Source: Streptomyces sp. NBC_01267
GTDB lineage: Bacteria > Actinomycetota > Actinomycetes > Streptomycetales > Streptomycetaceae
Direction: 5' to 3'
Assembly: GCF_036241575.1 (NCBI RefSeq)
Contig: NZ_CP108455.1
Coordinates: forward strand, 7,733,001 to 7,797,000
Length of the DNA stretch: 64,000 nucleotides
Below the pieces are notes generated by a model, which was not told the origin of the DNA, searched no databases, and saw only the letters and a program-made list of their open reading frames with translations. Of the stretch, positions 17,310 to 25,679 are shown piece after piece. How positions within the stretch are numbered: position 1 is the stretch's first letter; each line of letters opens with the position of its first letter. The translations under genes were made by a program, and so were the position numbers.

Positions 17310-18317
17310 GTGAGCGGCGGCGGCCGGATCAAGATCAACGACGTGGCGTCCGCGGCGGGCGTCAGTGTCACGACGGTCTCCCATGTGCTCAGCGGTCGCC
17401 GCCCGGTGTCGGCCGCGACCCGTGCCCGTGTCGAGGACGTCATAGAACGGCTGGGCTACCAGGCGGACCCTTCGGCACGCGGACTGCGCACCCAGCGCAC
17501 GCACACCCTGGGCCTGGTCGTCCCCGACATCACGAACCCGTTCAACACGGCCATCGCCGCGGGTATGCAGGAGATCGCACTGGCCCACGACTACCTCACC
17601 GTCGTCTGCGAGGCGCCGATGGACGGCCCGCATCTGCCCGCGGTGATCCGTCAACTCGTCGCACGCCGCATCGACGGCATCGTGGTCGGACGATACGGCG
17701 CCACCCATAGCGACCTCGAACGCATCGTGACGTCAGGATCGAAACTCGTACGCCTTGGCGGCCACCTCGAACCGGGCCTCGGCGATGTGGTGCGGGCCGC
17801 CGAGACCGAGGGCATGTGCGACCTGGTGAACCATCTGGTGGGGCGCGGATACGGCCGTATCGCCTTCATCGGCGGTGCTCCCGGGGTGGAACCGGGTCAG
17901 GAACGCTTCCTCGGCTACCGGCAGGCGCTGGAGACGGCGGGGCTGCCCGTGGCCGACGAACTCGTCGCCTGGACCGGCTTCACGCGCGAGGGTGGGCGCC
18001 TCGGCGCACGGACCGTCCTGAACGCCCGCACGCCCCCCGACGCCGTGGTGTGCGCCAACGATCTGATCGCCATCGGCGCACTCGACACCGCACGGGCCGC
18101 GGGATACCGGGTGCCCGACGATGTGGCGATCACCGGGTACGACGACATCGAGGCGGCGTCACTCGTCTCACCCGCGCTGACCACCGTGCTCAACCCGGCC
18201 CGTGAGATCGGCAGTTCGGCTGCCCGGCTGCTCCTTGACCGGCTGGACGAGACCTCGCCCGGCACGGCCAGGGAAATCGTGCTGGCGCACCGCTTGATGC
18301 CGAGGGAGTCGGCGTGA
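17310..18317 (+). CDS. LacI-family transcriptional regulator
   Basis: 335 residues from GTG 17310 with GGGAGG upstream. The N-terminal helix-turn-helix and hinge are KINDVASAAGVSVTTVSHVL and TRARVEDVIERLGYQADPSA. A periplasmic-binding-protein-like ligand domain follows (LGLVVPDITNPFN through DDVAITGYDDIEAASLVSPA). Divergent from the ABC importer and nucleoside hydrolase operon with operator-like sites between, so it is its likely repressor. The inducer is inferred to be a nucleoside or sugar. Confidence 0.93.
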   Translation: MSGGGRIKINDVASAAGVSVTTVSHVLSGRRPVSAATRARVEDVIERLGYQADPSARGLRTQRTHTLGLVVPDITNPFNTAIAAGMQEIALAHDYLTVVCEAPMDGPHLPAVIRQLVARRIDGIVVGRYGATHSDLERIVTSGSKLVRLGGHLEPGLGDVVRAAETEGMCDLVNHLVGRGYGRIAFIGGAPGVEPGQERFLGYRQALETAGLPVADELVAWTGFTREGGRLGARTVLNARTPPDAVVCANDLIAIGALDTARAAGYRVPDDVAITGYDDIEAASLVSPALTTVLNPAREIGSSAARLLLDRLDETSPGTAREIVLAHRLMPRESA

Positions 18318-18480
18318 CGGACGGCCCGGCCCCGGACTCGTGTTGCGCGCCGATGCGAGGTCAGCGCCACTGAGTGTGCCCATGGGGCCGCCCTCGGGTC
18401 GCCGTGCCGAGACCCGCACCTTCAGTTCGCGAGCCGTCTACCTCCGCCTACCGCGTGGTGCGCCAGGTGTTCTGTCCGGC

Positions 18481-18514
18481 AGGGACGCACCAGGGGCACC
18501 CCTGGTGCGTCCCT
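18481..18514. terminator. Very strong perfect hairpin
   Basis: Arms AGGGACGCACCAGGGG (18481-18496) and CCCCTGGTGCGTCCCT (18499-18514) are exact complements with only two bases between. It lies in the 333-base gap between lacI and the next gene. Nothing else is seen in that gap. Confidence 0.75.
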
Positions 18515-18650
18515 GACTCGCCCCGGAACGGCCCCTGACAACGGCACCGGGCGGCCGACAGCGCACCTAGGGTGCTCAAGGAGTCCCGGCCGGGTCTGCG
18601 CATTTCTTGAAGCACGTCTCTCGCTCCCCGTCTCGTCAGGAGGACGATTC

Positions 18651-20135
18651 ATGCTGTTCAAAGGCAGGTCCGTGTTACGGCGCGCCGCTGTACGCGGCAC
18701 GGCGATGGCTGCGGGAACCGCCATTGCCGCCGTCGCCGGTTTCGCCGCCGCACCCCTCGTGAACGCGGCCCCGGTGACCGCGAAGGCCCTGCAGTGGGCT
18801 CCGTGCGACGACCCGGACCACCCGGGCGCCGAGTGCGCCACCCTCACGGTGCCGATCGACTGGGCCCGCCCGGACGGGCCGACGTTCGGCCTGGCCGTGG
18901 CCCGCCGTCAGGCCACCGACCCCGGTGCACGCGTCGGCTCGATGGTGTTCGGTCCCGGGGGCCCGGGCGACTCCGGCGTGGAGCGGGTGGTGACCGGCAT
19001 CAGCCATTTCAGTTCCGGGATCCGGCGCAGGTTCGACATCGTCAGCTTCGACCCGCGCGGCGTGGGCCGCAGCAACCCGGTGACCTGCTCCGGCGACCTG
19101 CTCGCCCGACGGCCGTCATCAGAGTGGGCGAGCCAAGCGGACTTCGACGCCACCCTCGTCTACAACAAGCAGCTCCGCGCCGACTGCCGGGCACGCACCG
19201 GCCCGGTGTTCGACCACCTGGACACCGCCCAGACGGTCCAGGATCTGGACGCCCTGCGGGCCGCCCTCGGCGAGGCCGCACTGACCTTCCACGGCAGCTC
19301 GTACGGCACACTGCTCGGAGCGGAGTACGCCGAGACCTATCCGCACCGGGTCCGGGCGATGGTGCTGGAGAGCGTGATGGACCACAGCGTCTCCACCACC
19401 CGTGAGTTCCTGCGGTCCGAGGCGACCGCCGCCCAGGACTCCTTCGACGAGTTCGTGAAATGGTGCACCCGCGAGTCCACCTGCGCACTGCACGGTCGCG
19501 ACGTCCGCGCGGTCTGGCAGGGGCTGTTGACCCGGGCCCGACGCGGTGAGCTGGAGAACCCCGACAAGCCGGGAACCCCTCTCTCGTCAGCGGACCTGGT
19601 CAACAGGGAAGCCTTCAAGAAGTTCTACGACGCCGACTACGCAGGCCTGGCAAGGACCATCGCCGGAATGGCATCGAGCAGCCCGCTCCCCGCCTCGCAC
19701 CCCTCGATGTCGCCGCTGCCGCCGGCGACCCCCGTCTTCTGCGCGGACTGGCACCTGCCGGTGCACGACTACCAGGAATACTCCTCACTCGTCGGCGTGA
19801 TGAACAGGACCGCACCCGACCTGCCCTCCCTGCTGCCGATCCGGATGACAGCGGCGTGCCTGGGCGCACCGACCGCCAACCCGCAGCACCAGTTGGATGC
19901 CCACGGCGCCCCGCCGATCCTGGTGTCCAACGCACTCCACGACCCTGCCACCGGCTACCCGTGGGCGGTCTCGGTGGCCCGGCAACTCGGCCGCAGCGGC
20001 GCCCTCCTCACCTACGAGGGCCAGGGGCACGGCAGCGTCACCAGCGGCCCCTGCATGGAGCACGCCGTCGACGACTACCTGACCGACCTGGCGGTGCCAC
20101 CACGCGGCACCAGCTGCCCGGCCGTGCCGTCCTGA
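18651..20135 (+). CDS. Secreted alpha/beta hydrolase, tripeptidyl aminopeptidase (SlpD/SlpE/Tap-like)
   Basis: 494 residues. The N-terminal signal peptide has RRAAVRG and a hydrophobic core ending near LVNAAPV (about residue 41). The alpha/beta hydrolase fold shows the oxyanion-region GPGGPGDSGV, the FDPRGVGRSNPV segment, the nucleophile elbow HGSSYGTLLG (Ser in G-S-S-Y-G), and the C-terminal TAP-like domain with HDPATGYPWA and the catalytic His in YEGQGHGSV. This family removes tripeptides from protein N-termini outside the cell. Paired cysteines (CDD, CATL, CTRESTC) support an extracellular location. It is monocistronic. Confidence 0.87.
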   Translation: MLFKGRSVLRRAAVRGTAMAAGTAIAAVAGFAAAPLVNAAPVTAKALQWAPCDDPDHPGAECATLTVPIDWARPDGPTFGLAVARRQATDPGARVGSMVFGPGGPGDSGVERVVTGISHFSSGIRRRFDIVSFDPRGVGRSNPVTCSGDLLARRPSSEWASQADFDATLVYNKQLRADCRARTGPVFDHLDTAQTVQDLDALRAALGEAALTFHGSSYGTLLGAEYAETYPHRVRAMVLESVMDHSVSTTREFLRSEATAAQDSFDEFVKWCTRESTCALHGRDVRAVWQGLLTRARRGELENPDKPGTPLSSADLVNREAFKKFYDADYAGLARTIAGMASSSPLPASHPSMSPLPPATPVFCADWHLPVHDYQEYSSLVGVMNRTAPDLPSLLPIRMTAACLGAPTANPQHQLDAHGAPPILVSNALHDPATGYPWAVSVARQLGRSGALLTYEGQGHGSVTSGPCMEHAVDDYLTDLAVPPRGTSCPAVPS

Positions 20136-20212
20136 GCGGGCCGGCCTCCTGACGATCCTGGTGGACGGCGCCGACCGGGGGCCAGGACGTCGGGACCATT
20201 AGGGTCAGGCGG

Positions 20213-20707
20213 ATGAGTGATCTTCAGCCCGTCGTATGGCTACTTACCGGCATGCCCGGCTCGGGAAAGACCACCTTCGCGAAGGCGTTGGCGCGAGGCG
20301 GTGTCGTCCGTCTGTCGGTGGATGACCAGATGACGGCCCGGCACGGACGGATCGGCAAGGACCACCCCGAGCGCGAACACCTCGCGCTTCAGGCTCCCGT
20401 GATCGAGGACGTCCGGCGACAACTCGTCGCACTCCTGCGGGAGGGGCGTTCGGTAGTGCTGGATCACGGCCTGGGCACCCGCGCGGTCCGGGACGACTAC
20501 AAGCAGTTGGTCACGGAGCACGGCGCCAGGTGGCGGCTCGTCCACTTCCAGGCTGATCACGACGAGTTGTTGCGGAGACTGGCCAAGCGGAACAACGAGC
20601 AGGAGCATGGCGTGATTTCGCCGGAGACGCTGGCCTGGATCGCCGAGCACTCCGAAGCCCCTGTGGGTGAGGGCGAAGAACCCCCAGTACTTCCCAATTC
20701 AGCCTGA
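20213..20707 (+). CDS. P-loop ATP-binding protein (AAA_33/zeta-toxin-like kinase fold)
   Basis: 164 residues. The Walker A motif is LTGMPGSGKTTFAKALA (about residues 11-27), and RSVVLDHGL serves as strand with acidic residue. A lid-like region (KRNNEQEHGVISPETLAWIAEHSEAP) is typical of small bacterial kinases that phosphorylate small molecules or RNA. No antitoxin gene is adjacent, so a toxin role is not supported. Substrate unknown. Confidence 0.8.
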   Translation: MSDLQPVVWLLTGMPGSGKTTFAKALARGGVVRLSVDDQMTARHGRIGKDHPEREHLALQAPVIEDVRRQLVALLREGRSVVLDHGLGTRAVRDDYKQLVTEHGARWRLVHFQADHDELLRRLAKRNNEQEHGVISPETLAWIAEHSEAPVGEGEEPPVLPNSA

Positions 20708-20739
20708 CGGTCCGTCGGACCCGGACAGTTCCGCGGCGG

Positions 20740-22053
20740 TCAGCAGGGCAATGGTCGCGCGTCCGAGTCCGCCGCGCTGTCCGGAGCTGCCGGATCGTCG
20801 GGAGTCAGGGAATGGATGCGTGGTATCGGCGAGGGCAGCAGCCAGAGCAGCGACAGTGCTCCGCCGACGGCAGCGATGAGGAGGGTCGCCCGGAGGCCGA
20901 CGAGGGTGGCGAGGAGGCCGCCGAGGACGGCGCCCGCCGGGCGTGAGCCGTAATTGATCGTGCTGTACGCGCCGGCGACACGGCTGCGCATGCCGTCGGG
21001 GATCACGTCCGCCTGAAGGGAGTTGAGGTTGACGTCGAACAGCATGACGCCGACGCCGGAGAGGAACTCGGTCACGGCAAGGGCTCCGGCGCGGGTCCAG
21101 AGGGGGCCACCGGCAAGAGCGGCGATGGCGATCGGCGCCGGGAACAACACCGCGCCCACGACGATGCTGCGGCCCAAGCCGAGCGTTCGCGAGATCCTCG
21201 GGGCGATCACCGCGCCGAGGAGCGAGCCGGTGGCGCCGATCCCGAATGCCGTGCCGATGGCTCCCGCGGTCAGTCCGAGGTTCCGGCTGGCGAACAGCAC
21301 GATCAGTCCGCTGCCCCCGATGAAGGTGAAGAAGTTGACGGTCGCCGCGCACCCGAGGCTCGCCCGCAGTACCGGGTGACGGACGACGAACACCAGTCCC
21401 TCCCTGGCACGCCGCAGCAGTGGTGGTGTCGCCTGGGCGGGGGCGGCCGGCGATTCGTGGGTCGAAACCCGGCCGACCAGAATCGCGGACGCCAGGAACG
21501 TCAGGGCGTCGACGACGACGGCGACGGGAGCGGTCAACGCCTGGACCAGCACGCCACCGATCGCCGGGCCGACGACGTATGACGCGGAACGGCTGGCACT
21601 GAGCTTGCTGTTCGCGTCGACGTAGGACGACCGGGGCACCAGGTGGGTGAAGAACGGCGGGTAGGCGGTGTTGAACAGCACCCCTGCGGCGCCGGTCAGC
21701 AACGCCACGGCGTACAGCTGGCTCAGGCTCACCGCCCCCAGCAGATAGGCGGCGGGGAGGGAGAGCAGTACTGCGGCGCGCACCAGGTCGGCGAGAACCA
21801 TCAGGCGCCGTTTGTGGACGCGGTGGTCGACCCAGGCGCCGAGGACGATCGCGAGCAGGTTCGGAGTCCAGATGAGTGCGGTCAGCCACGCCACCTGGTT
21901 GGCCGAAGCGCGCAGCGCCCCCACCGCGATCAGTGGCAGGGCCAGTTCGGTGATCCGGTCGCCGAACTGCGAGATCGACTGGCCGGCCCAGAAACGGCGG
22001 AACCGCTGATCGCGCCAGAGCGATATGACTACGGGCTGGTCTGCAGCGTTCAT
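20740..22053 (-). CDS. MFS transporter (DHA3/MFS_3 type exporter)
   Basis: 437 residues with 12 predicted membrane helices. The opening FWAGQSISQFGDRITELALPL and the loop GAWVDHRVHKRRLMVLADL (G-x-x-x-D-R/H-x-x-R-R motif A) match drug exporters of the MefA/EntS type. Start ATG 22053 overlaps the stop of the upstream ArsR-family regulator (ATGA), so the pair is co-translated and the exporter is probably repressed by it until a toxic ligand is sensed. Longer upstream extension is inside the regulator and is rejected. Confidence 0.88.
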   Translation of the reverse strand: MNAADQPVVISLWRDQRFRRFWAGQSISQFGDRITELALPLIAVGALRASANQVAWLTALIWTPNLLAIVLGAWVDHRVHKRRLMVLADLVRAAVLLSLPAAYLLGAVSLSQLYAVALLTGAAGVLFNTAYPPFFTHLVPRSSYVDANSKLSASRSASYVVGPAIGGVLVQALTAPVAVVVDALTFLASAILVGRVSTHESPAAPAQATPPLLRRAREGLVFVVRHPVLRASLGCAATVNFFTFIGGSGLIVLFASRNLGLTAGAIGTAFGIGATGSLLGAVIAPRISRTLGLGRSIVVGAVLFPAPIAIAALAGGPLWTRAGALAVTEFLSGVGVMLFDVNLNSLQADVIPDGMRSRVAGAYSTINYGSRPAGAVLGGLLATLVGLRATLLIAAVGGALSLLWLLPSPIPRIHSLTPDDPAAPDSAADSDARPLPC

Positions 22054-22658
22054 GACGTCCCGCCCGTCCGATCCTCCGCACCCTCGGGCAGGGCGTACCG
22101 CAGCAGCCGGACGCCACGTCCGTCGGCCGGACGCGCGGCCTCGTCGCGTGTCACGTAGGGCGCGAGAATGCACTGGATCGCGTCCTCGATGGCGGCGAGT
22201 TCGTCGGCGGACACGACGACGCGGGTGTTGGCCAGCCCCGCAAGCCGCTGCCACGCCGGTTCGAGCTCGGGCTCGACCTCGGCAGCCCACCGGTTCGGCA
22301 GGTCTCCGGAACGCAGGAACATCTCCCGGGACAGCACCCGCGCGGCCGACCTGCCCTCCTCGTCGTCCGGGTCCTCCGGTACCTCGAACCGGAAGCCGCG
22401 CGCCACCGCCTCCCAGCGCCGCTGGCGACGGTCCGGGGCGGGCTCGGCATCGCGGACCAGGCCGAAGCCCGCCAGGTGCCGCAGATGCCAGCTGGTCACT
22501 GACGGGGTCGCTCCCACGTCGGGCGCGAGTTGCGTCGCCGTCGCCGGCCCGTGCCGCTGAAGGCGTTCGAGGATCGCCAGCCGCACCGGGTGCGCCAGCG
22601 CCCGCATCGCCTGCGGATCAGTGATCTCGATATCGCCCAGACGATTACCAGAGTCCAT
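22050..22658 (-). CDS. ArsR-family (winged-helix) transcriptional regulator
   Basis: 202 residues from ATG 22658. The helix-turn-helix is MRALAHPVRLAILERLQRHG and PDVGATPSVTSWHLRHLAGFGLV near the N-terminus. The extended C-terminal half (about 100 residues) is common in ArsR-like regulators paired with MFS exporters. An upstream in-frame ATG (22679) lies inside the palindrome and is unlikely to be used. It probably autorepresses through the operator at 22661-22680. Confidence 0.88.
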   Translation of the reverse strand: MDSGNRLGDIEITDPQAMRALAHPVRLAILERLQRHGPATATQLAPDVGATPSVTSWHLRHLAGFGLVRDAEPAPDRRQRRWEAVARGFRFEVPEDPDDEEGRSAARVLSREMFLRSGDLPNRWAAEVEPELEPAWQRLAGLANTRVVVSADELAAIEDAIQCILAPYVTRDEAARPADGRGVRLLRYALPEGAEDRTGGTS

Positions 22659-22660
22659 GA

Positions 22661-22680
22661 TGTGAGAGGTTCCTCTCACA
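22661..22680. promoter_or_regulatory. Palindromic operator of the ArsR-MFS operon
   Basis: TGTGAGAGGTTCCTCTCACA has perfect 9-base arms around TT and lies 2 bases upstream of the regulator start. Position and symmetry fit an autorepressor site. Confidence 0.75.
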
Positions 22681-22696
22681 TATTGCGAGAGTCAAG

Positions 22697-23064
22697 CCTC
22701 AGAGGGCGGTACGTGACCTGATGTCCGGTTCGGTTTCGCCGTGTGACTGTGGGAACTCTCAGCCGGTCGACGGGCTCGGCCGTGCTGGAGTGGCGGGGTG
22801 AGCGACCGCAAGCCCTGCAAGACACCCAGAGTCTGCATGCCGCAGCGGGGGTACCCGCGCCCACGACCGGGCGGGACGCGGCCAAGAAGGTGCCGGGTCG
22901 CAAGCGGGGGCTGGCCGTTGACGTGCTGGGCCTGGTGGTCGCCGTGGTGGTGCTGGCCGCTTCCGTGCACGACAACGCCTTCGGTACCGCGTTGCTGGAC
23001 AAGGTCGCCGCGGGGACCTCCACGGTGACGGAGGCGCTGGTGGACCAGGGGTTCAAGAAGACCG
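22697..23064 (+). pseudogene. IS5-type transposase remnant with internal deletion
   Basis: The left end AGAGGGCGGTACGTG and following bases match, in reverse orientation, the remnant near 32.8 kb. The transposase starts at GTG 22798 (MSDRKPCK) and then jumps out of frame straight to the core DTQSLHAAAGVPAPTTG...KKVPGRKRGLAVDVLG...ALVDQGFKK. The middle part present in the other copy (about 330 bases) is missing, and the 3' end is lost where it meets a DUF1214 fragment. Non-functional. Confidence 0.75.
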
Positions 23065-23065
23065 G

Positions 23066-23406
23066 CTCACCGGCGAGCACAGCTATACGCTGGTCTTCCC
23101 CGTCGGCGCTCTCCCTCCGGTGAAGGGCTTCTGGTCGGTGACGCTCTACAACGAGCACCACTTCTTCCACCGCAACGAGCTGCACCGCTACTCGCTCGGC
23201 ACCAAGAACACCGGCCTGCGCACGGGCGCCGACGGCTCCCTGGCACTCCACTTCGGCCCCCCCGCCCGCCCGCCGACGAAGACCTGCCCAATTGGCTGCC
23301 CGCCCCCACCGGACCGTTCGCGCTCTACCTGCGTGCCTACTGGCCCGAACCGGCAGCCCTCGACGGCACCTGGCGTCCCCCTGCGGTCATCAAGGTCACG
23401 CGCTGA
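23066..23406 (+). pseudogene. DUF1214 C-terminal domain fragment, frameshifted
   Basis: After the IS remnant the sequence encodes GEHSYTLVFPVGALPPVKGF, WSVTLYNEHHFF and NTGLRTGADGSLALHFGP, the hallmark beta-sandwich of DUF1214. A frameshift then occurs in a C-rich run near 23260-23275, and the expected end continues in another frame (LPNWLPAPTGPFALYLRAYW...GTWRPPAVIKVTR, stop 23404-23406). The N-terminal DUF1254 part is absent. Pseudogene, or a sequencing error within an already truncated gene. Confidence 0.75.
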
Positions 23407-23728
23407 CGCCCGGGACCGGCCGATGCCAAGAGAGCTGTCCCTTCTCGCGAGGATCGGACAAAGGACAGACTGGGCGCTACGGAAGGCCGTGAGCCACTGC
23501 TTCCGCTCGCGCGTCAGCATGACGATGCCACAACTCCCAGCTTCCTGCTGTGCTCCATGCGGCCCGTACGGCGGGATGGAAGTTGACCCTGTTCAGACAC
23601 GCGATCGGCCTGACCCGCGAACGGACGGGATGTCGCACATCCCGCTCGAAGTCCGGCACCCACTGCGCGGCGCGCCGCTGGGCGAGGAGTCCGGCCGGAG
23701 CCCCGGGTGCGGGGGCGTACGGCGTGAC
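23407..23728. other. Junk between mobile-element fragments
   Basis: No recognisable gene. It lies between the DUF1214 fragment and a Tn3 transposase tail and probably contains unrecognisable debris of the same transposon. Confidence 0.4.
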
Positions 23729-23860
23729 GAGGACGTGGCCCGCCTCTCACCGTTTGTACGGCACCACATCAACATGCTCGGCCGGTACTCCTTCCAACTG
23801 CCTGACCTACCCGGCGGCCTGCGACCCCTGAGTGACCCGGGCACTCCTGATGAGGAATGA
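23729..23860 (+). pseudogene. C-terminal remnant of a Tn3-family transposase
   Basis: About 43 codons reading RDEDVARLSPFVRHHINMLG, RYSFQLPDLPGGLRPL and DPGTPDEE then stop. This is the characteristic tail of actinobacterial Tn3-family transposases, with the conserved H-I-N-x-x-G-x-Y/R pattern. Everything upstream is lost. Confidence 0.7.
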
Positions 23861-23898
23861 CCGTGTGGACATCGCTACATCCTGCTAACGTCTGCGCC

Positions 23899-23949
23899 AT
23901 GAAGCGCGCTGCTATGACGACGACGCCGGAGAGTGTCCCGGCGCGCTGA
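23899..23949 (+). CDS. Threonine-rich leader peptide of the thrS attenuator
   Basis: A 16-codon frame MKRAAMTTTPESVPAR, with three consecutive ACG threonine codons at positions 7-9, ends TGA at 23947-23949. It lies directly upstream of a terminator and a threonyl-tRNA synthetase gene, the classic layout of ribosome-mediated attenuation sensing charged tRNA-Thr. Confidence 0.8.
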   Translation: MKRAAMTTTPESVPAR

Positions 23950-23965
23950 CAGACGATCTGATCCG

Positions 23966-23993
23966 AAGCCCCGGGGCAAGTGCCCCGGGGCTT
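23966..23993 (+). terminator. Attenuator terminator of thrS with competing antiterminator
   Basis: Perfect 13-base arms AAGCCCCGGGGCA (23966-23978) and TGCCCCGGGGCTT (23981-23993). The upstream segment TGTCCCGG (23934-23941) can pair over 8 bases, with one G-U, with CCGGGGCA (23971-23978) of the terminator's left arm. A ribosome stalled at the Thr codons (23917-23925) would leave this segment free and so disrupt the terminator. Confidence 0.82.
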
Positions 23994-24039
23994 TGTCGTA
24001 GGCCCGGTCACTTGCTCCGCAACCAGCAAGGAGACCGCG

Positions 24040-25275
24040 ATGACCACCAAGCACGACCACCGCAAACTGGGCCGTGAACTGGGCCTGTTCGACACCGATC
24101 CGCTGATCGGCGCCGGCCTGCCGTACTGGCTGCCCGACGGCGCGGCCGTGAGGCACACCCTGGAGGAGTACATCCGTGACGCCGAGCGGCGGTCGGGCTA
24201 CCAGCACGTGTACTCACCGGTACTCGGCAAGCGGGAGCTGTACGAAATCTCGGGGCACTGGGCGCACTACAGCGACGACATGTTCCCCCCGATGGACCTC
24301 GGCGGGGAGCAGGTCGTCCTGCGGCCGAGCCTGTGCCCCCATCACGCGGTGATCTACCGCTCCCGCTCCCACAGCTACCGCGAACTGCCCCTGCGGATGG
24401 CCGAACTGGGCGGCATGTACCGCTCCGAGCACTCGGGCGTGCTCGGCGGACTGACCCGGGTGCGGGCCATCCAGCTCAATGACGCGCACATCTTCTGCAC
24501 CCTGGACCAGGTCGCCGAGGAGGCGCAGGCGGCGCTGGAGATGATTCGCCGGGCGTACGAGGCGCTCGGCATCACCCCGACCCGTTACCGGCTCTCCCTC
24601 CCGGGCCCCGGCGGCAAGTACGTTGCCGCACCCGAGAAGTGGCAACGTTCCACCGCGCTGCTGACCGACGCCCTCGACCGCTCCGGCCTGCCTTACGAAG
24701 CGGCCGAGGGAGAGGCCGCGTTCTACGGTCCCAAGATCGACGTCCAGGTCACCGATGCCGCCGGCCGGGAGTCCACCCTGTCCACCGTCCAGGTCGACTT
24801 CCACCAGCCCGAGCAGTTCGACCTGCACTACATCGGCGCGGACGGCGCCAAGCACCGCCCGGTCATGGTCCACCGCAGCATCATCGGCAGTGTGGAGCGA
24901 GCCGTCGCCCATCTCATCGAACAGCACGGCGGCGCTTTCCCTGCCTGGCTCGCCCCCACTCAGCTGGTGATCCTCCCGATCTCCGACACCGAACTGCCGA
25001 ACGCCGCAGCCCTTGCCCAACGCTGCACTCGTCTCGGACTGCGTGCCCAGATCGCGGGACCGGACCGCGGCAGCCTGGGCGCTCGTATCCGAGAGGCCCG
25101 CCTGGTTCCCTACCAAGCCGTCATCGGTGCCAAGGAGGCCGCTGACGATCACGCCGCGCTGCGCTTGCGTGATGGACGCCGACTCGACCCGCAGCCGGTC
25201 AATGATGCACTCACCCACATCAGCGCTCTCATCGGGGCCCACAGCACCGACCTGTGGGCCGACCCCGCCTCATAG
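24040..25275 (+). CDS. thrS: Threonyl-tRNA synthetase lacking TGS and editing domains
   Basis: 411 residues, against about 650 for the housekeeping enzyme. The class II catalytic core is present: motif 2 region RMAELGGMYRSEHSGVLGG, and motif 3 region HRSIIGSVERAVAHLIEQHG. The three zinc ligands that recognise threonine are there (Cys in RPSLCPHH, His in LNDAHIF, His in VMVHRS). The C-terminal anticodon-binding domain (about 305-405) follows. The N-terminal TGS and N2 editing domains are missing. The start ATG 24040 follows AAGGAG. Expression should depend on the Thr-codon attenuator upstream. It is probably a second, conditionally made enzyme, useful under threonine starvation or against a ThrRS inhibitor; that role is inferred. 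Confidence 0.93.
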   Translation: MTTKHDHRKLGRELGLFDTDPLIGAGLPYWLPDGAAVRHTLEEYIRDAERRSGYQHVYSPVLGKRELYEISGHWAHYSDDMFPPMDLGGEQVVLRPSLCPHHAVIYRSRSHSYRELPLRMAELGGMYRSEHSGVLGGLTRVRAIQLNDAHIFCTLDQVAEEAQAALEMIRRAYEALGITPTRYRLSLPGPGGKYVAAPEKWQRSTALLTDALDRSGLPYEAAEGEAAFYGPKIDVQVTDAAGRESTLSTVQVDFHQPEQFDLHYIGADGAKHRPVMVHRSIIGSVERAVAHLIEQHGGAFPAWLAPTQLVILPISDTELPNAAALAQRCTRLGLRAQIAGPDRGSLGARIREARLVPYQAVIGAKEAADDHAALRLRDGRRLDPQPVNDALTHISALIGAHSTDLWADPAS

Positions 25276-25299
25276 CAGGCGTCGCGATCAGCGCCTGCT
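25274..25299. terminator. Hairpin between thrS and the integrase remnant
   Basis: Arms AGCAGGCG (25274-25281) and CGCCTGCT (25292-25299) overlap the thrS stop. Plausible terminator for thrS. Confidence 0.5.
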
Positions 25300-25679
25300 G
25301 TCGCCCGGCGCGAGGAGACTGGTGATCTCCGCAATGGCGTCGGGCGAGGGCGTGAAGTAGCGGCGGTCGTTCTCCGGCTTCTTGTGTCTCGACTTGGCCA
25401 TCAGCATCAGCAGGCTGGCCCCGGCCTCGCCCAGGTGGGTGAGGCCGGGGTGACGATATTCGTGCACGTCCCACCCGTGCCCGGTCCGCGCACGGGCTGG
25501 GTACTCGTCGAGAAGGACGCGGGCCTGCCCGTACGACAGCCGGGCCAGCCCGGTGTGAGCAATGCTCAAGACCTGTGGATCGACATCGGGTCGAACGCGA
25601 AGGGCGTACTTTCCCGAGTGGTCGATTGATGGTCATCGAGTAGGCCGGTGCTGCGAACACCGGTCGGGAAGGCACGCCC

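Noticed and set aside
17156..17443. N-terminal extension of the ABC substrate-binding protein to 17443
   Set aside because: The extension would run through the operator region into the start of the lacI gene, and the signal peptide with lipobox begins at 17155.
20213..20707. Zeta-type toxin of a toxin-antitoxin pair
   Set aside because: The P-loop fold fits, but no small antitoxin gene precedes it and the rest of the protein lacks clear zeta-toxin motifs.
23861..24039. T-box riboswitch upstream of thrS
   Set aside because: The conserved T-box sequence and specifier stems are not visible. The Thr-codon leader peptide plus terminator explain the region better.
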